Source: JASJHI01 sp965371355 (GTDB lineage: Bacteria > Actinomycetota > Acidimicrobiia > Acidimicrobiales > Ilumatobacteraceae). From it: 27,588 nucleotides of DNA. The notes under the pieces were generated by a model that was not told the origin of the DNA, did no database searches, and saw only the letters and a program-made list of their open reading frames with translations. Positions 23,109 to 27,588 of this stretch are shown here, in pieces. The position numbers and the translations under genes are program-made. The stretch covers positions 1-27,588 of the forward strand of contig CBDUYD010000020.1 of the NCBI GenBank assembly GCA_965371355.1, written 5' to 3'. The first letter of the stretch is position 1. Every line of letters begins with the position of its first letter.

Positions 23109-23538
23109 GGTGACATGCCCCGAGTGTGGGCAACGCACCGAGCTGGTCGCGATCCGGAGGTCGGCCGAGGAGTTCTGCACACACTGCGACTTCCCGCTCT
23201 TCTGGGCCGATTCGCTCGTGCCGGCAACCGTGCCGGGCCAGGCGAGTGACGACGCCCTGCGTCGGATGCCCGGCGCAGGAGGCCGTCGGCAGATGGGGAG
23301 CAAGGATTGTCCGGCGTGTGGCGAACTCAATCCGCCCGAGGAAACGCATTGTCTGCGCTGCCGGTCAGAACTCGATCCGAAACCGAAACCGAAGCCCAAG
23401 GCGAAGGCGGTCCTCCTACCGCCGCCGACGCCACCCGAGCCCGAACCCGAGCCCGAGTCACAGCCGTCGTGGTGGTGGGCGATCGGGTCGATGCTCGCGC
23501 TGGCCGTGCTCTCGATCGTCCTCGCGATCTGGCAGTAG
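23101..23538 (+). CDS. Two-zinc-ribbon protein with C-terminal membrane anchor
   Basis: The 145-residue protein has two C-x2-C...C-x2-C zinc ribbons: C6/C9 with C26/C29, and C70/C73 with C84/C87. A disordered linker follows with PKPKPKPKAK and then PPEPEPEPES. The protein ends in one hydrophobic helix (WWWAIGSMLALAVLSIVLAI, about 124-143) two residues before the C-terminus. This is a tail-anchored topology with the zinc ribbons expected in the cytoplasm. The ATG overlaps the tail protein I gene by 8 nt, so it belongs to the operon. A link to the particle is inferred from position. It could tether the particle to the membrane, or act in quality control. Homologous zinc-ribbon proteins appear in some eCIS operons, but I know of no proven role. 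Confidence 0.82.
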   Translation: MSEVTCPECGQRTELVAIRRSAEEFCTHCDFPLFWADSLVPATVPGQASDDALRRMPGAGGRRQMGSKDCPACGELNPPEETHCLRCRSELDPKPKPKPKAKAVLLPPPTPPEPEPEPESQPSWWWAIGSMLALAVLSIVLAIWQ

Positions 23539-23542
23539 CGCG

Positions 23543-23556
23543 CCGCCGATCGGCGG
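23543..23556. terminator. Palindrome between convergent genes, possible terminator
   Basis: CCGCCGATCGGCGG is a perfect 14-bp palindrome in the 25-nt gap between the convergent zinc-ribbon and long beta-rich genes. It has no U-tract and little loop, so an intrinsic terminator is only possible. Confidence 0.3.
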
Positions 23557-23563
23557 TTGCCGG

Positions 23564-26500
23564 TTACGGCACGACAGCGAGTGGGATCGTCAGCGGGGTG
23601 CCCGTCAGGCTGTTGTCCGCGTTGACGGTCACCGTCGTCTTGCCCCGCTCGGTGACAGCCGGGCTGCCGCTCGTGATCTCGGCCCACACGTCGTAGGTGT
23701 CCGCTCCGAGGGTGATCGCGATCGAGAAGCCGCTGCCGCCGGTGGTGGCAGTCCCCAGCGGAGACCCACACGGAGTCGTGGTGGGCTGCGCGCAGATCGT
23801 GACCGTCACCCCGCCGGCGTTGGTGCCACCGCGCGTGACCGTGCCGGTGACCGGTGGCCGGGCCGTCATCGGGACGGTGACGAGGATCTCCCGATCGGCG
23901 GGAATCGTGCCGGTGAAGAACGTCGACAACGCACCGCTGCGCCGCAGGAAGCCAGGATGATCGACCTGCAGGGTCGTCGAGAAGTTGCCCTCGGACACGT
24001 TGATGCGGGGGAGTTCGGTCCGGCCGTTGCCGAGCGTGGTCCTGGTCTCGCCGTCGAGTGAGACCGTCGCGCCGCCCACGCCCCCGCCGCTCGTAACGCG
24101 CACCCTGACGGCTACGTCCTGGGGCATGAGCACGATGTTGTTGCCGGTCCCCGATGTCGGTGCGTCGGACTTCACGAGGATCGTCGTGTCGCCCATGCCG
24201 ACGCCGGGCTCGTCGTAGGTGATCGTCCACAGCAGGTCATCACCGTCGGACTCGGTGGTGAGTCCGGCGATCGAGTACGAGCCACCGGTGATCATCCCGC
24301 TGCGGCTGAGCCCGCCGGGCGCGGTCGCCGTGATCGTCCCGTTGGAAGCGGCGGCGCCGGCGGCGGTCTGGATCGTGCCTTCCACGGTGAGATCGCCGAG
24401 CATCGCGATCGAGACGCTCGGATTGAGCGCCGCTTCCTGGGTGACCTCGCGAGCGCGGTTACCCGTCGCTGTCGCGCGGATCAGCAGGCTGTTGCTCGTC
24501 GGCAGCGGGTCGGTCGAGTCAGCGGAGGTGAACACCGCCGGCGCCGGCTTGGTGGCTATCGACGTACCACCGCTGGTGAGCACCTCGATGCTCGCCGAGG
24601 GCGCACCGGTGACCGAGACGGTGAGTCGTCGTGGAAGGGTGATCGTCTGGAGTGGTGCGTTGTCGCCGGCCCCGACCGTGACCGAGCCGGCGGCGAAGAT
24701 GGTGGGCCCGTAGCTCGCGGATCGCGCTTCGGCAAGGTAGGTGCCCGCAGGCACATTGAAGGTGAACGTCGACGCCGCCTCGGGGCCGTGTGCTCGGCCC
24801 GTGGTCTGGTTGACCAGCACGATCGCGATGTCGGTGGGAACGGTTCCCGTCGCCGCGGCGACCGAGATCGGCACGGCTGCCCACTTGTCGATGAACACGT
24901 CCTCGGTGGTGATCGTGCCGGCCTTTCCGGTGAGGTTCACCGGTATCCGCTTCGTCTCGTATCCCGGCCTCGAGACCTGGAGTGTGTAGCTCGCGGCCGC
25001 GACGTCGAACTCGTAGTCACCGGTCGGCCCGTCCTTGGACTCGACGACGACATCGCCGGCCCCGAGCAACTCGACCTTGCCGTCGGTGGCGAGGTCGGCG
25101 GTACCGGAGGCCTCGTTCTGTCCCACGTCGCCGGTCAAGCGTGCGAGGGTCGCCGACATCGTGATCATTCCCGCGTCGCGGACGTCGGTGCCGCCGTCGT
25201 CGACGAGCGCCATCGGGACGGTGACCTCGAAGTCGGTGAGGTCCGCATGGAGGTCGTCTGAGGTCGTCAACTCGAACTTGCCGAGCTCGGGCTGCACGCT
25301 CTGGATCGTGAGCTTGTTGGTCGACTCGTCGAACGAGAACGACGTGTACTCGACGCCGGTCGACGAGACGAGGCTGGCGTCGATGCCGGGATACGCGGCG
25401 CCGGCGGCGCCGTCGTCGAGCACCATGATCACGTCGGCCGTCGCGACCCGGTACGTGAACGTGGGCCCGGGGTTCGGCCCGGTGGCCAACACGGTGACCG
25501 GCTGCGGGTCGGGCGCGGTGTAGTCGGTGACCGTGCCGGCGGTGATCGTGTGGGAGCCGGCCGGGAGGTTGTTGAACGTGTAGGGGATCGTGCCGACGTC
25601 GGCTGCGGGGTTTCCGGTGTTGATCGTGAGCGAGGCATCGCCGCTCGCGGCGTTGTCGACGAGTGCGCCGTCGACCTCGATCTGCGGTTCGGCGTAGTCG
25701 CCGGTCAGGATGACGGTCGGCGGCAGCGGTGCGAGCTTGTTGGCCTGATTGCGCGCCTCGACCACGCCCGTGACGGCCGGCCGGAGTGGAGGCAGTGGTG
25801 CCCGCACCACGGCGGTGTGGACGTCACCCGCCGTGCTGCGGCCGATCGTGAACGTGGTGATGACCGGGAACGACTCCTCGACGCCTCCGACGAAGCGGCG
25901 GATGTCGAGCCGGTAGTCGCCCGGCACGAGGCCGGTGATGTCGACCGTGCCGTCGGCCGCGACAGATCCGCACTGCACGCCGCTCGGGGGCGGGGATGTG
26001 GTGCATGGCGCCGCCGCGGGTGGGGTCACACCTGCCTCGTAGATGAAGTACTGGGCGTCGTCGACCGGTGTTCCGATCGGGTCGATCGACGTGAGGACTG
26101 TCAGATCGAGCGCGCCCGTGCGGATGTCGAGCGTGAACGGTGCGGCTAGGACGTTGGGGGTGTTGTTGAGCATCCGGAACACACCGGCGGGTTGCGTGCC
26201 GGTGTTCTGCGGATCGGGGGGAATGCTCGCCGGCGTCGCCTTGTACTGGTCGTGGGATGGTTCGATCCGGTACCAACCGACCGGACCGCTGATCGAGAAC
26301 GTCCCATCGGCGTTGGCCTGAACCAGGGGCGCCGGCGGGAGTGTGCCCGTGAGCTCGACTCCGAGTTGGTCGACCGGAGTGACCTTCAGATTCCCGAGGG
26401 GAGCGGTCAGGTCGACCGCCTCGGTGGCGCCGAATCCGAGGTCGCCGAGCACGCTGCCCGAGATCGAGCCGTACTTCGGCATCGACACCTGGATGGTCCG

Positions 26501-27588
26501 CGTCTGGCCGGCGAGCATCGTCAGCGGGATGCTGTCGCCGGTGACGCTCACGTTCGGCGTCGCTCCGTCGATCGTGACCGTCGCAGTTGCGGTGTCATAG
26601 CCCTTCACATCGAGATCGAGCGTGTACGACACCGGGACGCTCGCAGGGTTCGCGGCGCCGACCGCGACGCGGTCGACCAGGTATCGGTCCGACGTAGCGT
26701 CGGCCGTTGGGAAGGTCTCGTCCTGGACCGCGTGTCCGCTGAGCTTGAGAGTGGCCTCCGACGTGACCGCATTGCCGGTTGCCGAGTCGGTGAGCCCGAG
26801 ATCGATCGTTCCGAGCTCGACGAACTCGGTGTTGAAGGTGTTGTTCGGTGTGCCCGGCTCGATCCGCCCGGTCACGGTCGCGGTCCCGGTATCGAACAGA
26901 TCGTGATTGTCGGGAAGGCTGAAGTCGACCTTCCACGTACCGGCACTGGCGTCGGCAACCGAGAACGTCACCGCCTTGGCGGCATCGGTGCGGGTGACGT
27001 CGGCGGCGCCGGGGGAATTCCCGGCAGGGTCGGTGATCGTGACCCCCACCCCGGCGGTGTCGGCGCTCGGCTTGGAGGTGAAGATGTCGACGCGGCCGCT
27101 GAGCTGGCCCTTGAACGGCTCGGTCAGCTTGACGTCGACCGATGTCTGGTCGTTCGGATCCTTGACGGTGGCGAACGTGCCAGCGGTTGCGGTGCGGACC
27201 TGGTTCTCGTCGATCGCGACCGTGATCGTGCCGTCGTTGAAGCGGGCGTGCTCGAAGCGGTACTCGGTCGAGCCGAACACGTGCCCGTCGATCGTCCACA
27301 CTCCGGTCGTGTCGGTGGGGCCGGCACCGAGGACACCTGGCCGCTCCTTGGGGGGCGCGGCGAGGTCGTCGATGGTCTCGTCGAAGCCGACCGTCGCCGT
27401 AGTGCTCACCATCACATCGGGCAGGAGGCGATCGGCGCCCGGGAATTTCGGATCGACCCAGAACACGGTGCCGGTGACGGGGTTGGCCGGCTTGGCGATC
27501 GCCATGCTGATCGAGCGCTCAGCCCTCGCCGGGTTGCTGCTGGCCACGATGTTCGGAAGGGTTTGCGTTCCCGGCGTGTAGCCCGTTG
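23564..27588 (-). CDS. Very large beta-rich multidomain protein, partial (candidate fibre or adhesin)
   Basis: At least 1340 residues are visible and the frame stays open to the window edge (upstream residues include TGYTPGTQTLPNIVASSN), so the start lies outside; an in-frame GTG at 27547 is unlikely to be it. The protein is a chain of Ig-like, CnaB or carboxypeptidase-regulatory-like beta modules, seen as recurring units such as VTGTVFWVDP, GSISGSVLGD, GALDLTVLTS, PAVTGVVEAR and PPVTGTVTRGG with Thr/Val/Gly/Asp-rich strands between. Cysteines are few. There is no LPxTG motif or membrane segment at the visible C-terminus, which ends LTIPLAVVP. Such proteins can be surface adhesins or tail fibres. 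It converges on the eCIS operon with only 25 nt between. Tail-fibre function is a guess from position and size; a secreted surface protein fits equally. Confidence 0.75.
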   Translation of the reverse strand, partial: TGYTPGTQTLPNIVASSNPARAERSISMAIAKPANPVTGTVFWVDPKFPGADRLLPDVMVSTTATVGFDETIDDLAAPPKERPGVLGAGPTDTTGVWTIDGHVFGSTEYRFEHARFNDGTITVAIDENQVRTATAGTFATVKDPNDQTSVDVKLTEPFKGQLSGRVDIFTSKPSADTAGVGVTITDPAGNSPGAADVTRTDAAKAVTFSVADASAGTWKVDFSLPDNHDLFDTGTATVTGRIEPGTPNNTFNTEFVELGTIDLGLTDSATGNAVTSEATLKLSGHAVQDETFPTADATSDRYLVDRVAVGAANPASVPVSYTLDLDVKGYDTATATVTIDGATPNVSVTGDSIPLTMLAGQTRTIQVSMPKYGSISGSVLGDLGFGATEAVDLTAPLGNLKVTPVDQLGVELTGTLPPAPLVQANADGTFSISGPVGWYRIEPSHDQYKATPASIPPDPQNTGTQPAGVFRMLNNTPNVLAAPFTLDIRTGALDLTVLTSIDPIGTPVDDAQYFIYEAGVTPPAAAPCTTSPPPSGVQCGSVAADGTVDITGLVPGDYRLDIRRFVGGVEESFPVITTFTIGRSTAGDVHTAVVRAPLPPLRPAVTGVVEARNQANKLAPLPPTVILTGDYAEPQIEVDGALVDNAASGDASLTINTGNPAADVGTIPYTFNNLPAGSHTITAGTVTDYTAPDPQPVTVLATGPNPGPTFTYRVATADVIMVLDDGAAGAAYPGIDASLVSSTGVEYTSFSFDESTNKLTIQSVQPELGKFELTTSDDLHADLTDFEVTVPMALVDDGGTDVRDAGMITMSATLARLTGDVGQNEASGTADLATDGKVELLGAGDVVVESKDGPTGDYEFDVAAASYTLQVSRPGYETKRIPVNLTGKAGTITTEDVFIDKWAAVPISVAAATGTVPTDIAIVLVNQTTGRAHGPEAASTFTFNVPAGTYLAEARSASYGPTIFAAGSVTVGAGDNAPLQTITLPRRLTVSVTGAPSASIEVLTSGGTSIATKPAPAVFTSADSTDPLPTSNSLLIRATATGNRAREVTQEAALNPSVSIAMLGDLTVEGTIQTAAGAAASNGTITATAPGGLSRSGMITGGSYSIAGLTTESDGDDLLWTITYDEPGVGMGDTTILVKSDAPTSGTGNNIVLMPQDVAVRVRVTSGGGVGGATVSLDGETRTTLGNGRTELPRINVSEGNFSTTLQVDHPGFLRRSGALSTFFTGTIPADREILVTVPMTARPPVTGTVTRGGTNAGGVTVTICAQPTTTPCGSPLGTATTGGSGFSIAITLGADTYDVWAEITSGSPAVTERGKTTVTVNADNSLTGTPLTIPLAVVP

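Noticed and set aside
8117..23538. Ordinary prophage instead of an injection system
   Set aside because: No capsid, portal, terminase, integrase or lysis genes are seen, whereas the AAA+ ATPase, DUF4280 tip, DUF4157 protein and LysM/J/I set fit eCIS loci.
26907..27581. 224-codon plus-strand frame opposite the long beta-rich gene
   Set aside because: Its residue pattern (many V, S, P) mirrors the antisense of Thr/Gly/Asp-rich modules; it has no domain or ribosome-binding site.
1..27588. CRISPR array, tRNA or rRNA genes, insertion sequences
   Set aside because: No regularly spaced repeats, no tRNA-like cloverleaf or CCA end, no rRNA core sequence and no transposase reading frame were recognised.

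Overview
The window looks like chromosomal DNA from a high-GC actinobacterium. Codon use is strongly GC-biased, GTG starts are common, one DNA-repair gene carries a GAAC-N4-GTTC (actinobacterial-type) LexA box, and several genes start about 6 nt after a TANNNT -10-like hexamer with no Shine-Dalgarno, as expected for leaderless mRNAs. The protein style suggests an acidimicrobial lineage such as Ilumatobacter relatives, but that placement is inference only.

Left part (1-8105), ordinary and partly decaying genes: a VapB-like antitoxin with a truncated PIN toxin (minus); a core-type cobalamin-independent methionine synthase (minus); a siderophore-interacting flavin reductase (plus); a DUF971 protein (plus); a frameshifted VapBC relic (minus) beside a perfect 17-bp-stem hairpin; a DinB/DUF664 protein (minus); an ECF-type sigma factor that ends before its DNA-binding helix-turn-helix (minus); a conserved hypothetical protein (plus); xylulokinase (minus); and SOS-controlled DNA polymerase IV (plus).

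Right part (8117-27588), an extracellular-type contractile injection system (eCIS, phage-tail-like) locus. A minus-strand AAA+ ATPase is divergent from a plus-strand run: DUF4280/PAAR-like tip, single sheath, two tube-type proteins, a chaperone-like small protein, a 57-residue DUF6760-like protein, a third tube-type protein, a 1104-residue disordered DUF4157 (HELTH) protein, LysM baseplate protein, VgrG-like spike, gp25 wedge, baseplate J, tail protein I, and a two-zinc-ribbon protein with a C-terminal membrane anchor. From the sheath gene on, spacing is tight and several genes overlap by 1-11 nt, so this looks like one operon. A very long beta-rich protein on the opposite strand converges on the operon end and runs out of the window; it may be a fibre or adhesin, but this is unproven.

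Together the right-hand genes could build tube, sheath, baseplate and spike of a contractile particle. No clear tape-measure, tail-terminator or toxin gene is visible. The most interesting points are the zinc-ribbon/tail-anchor protein (a possible membrane dock for the particle), the DUF4157 protein with its tandem 15-bp repeat, and the missing tape measure.
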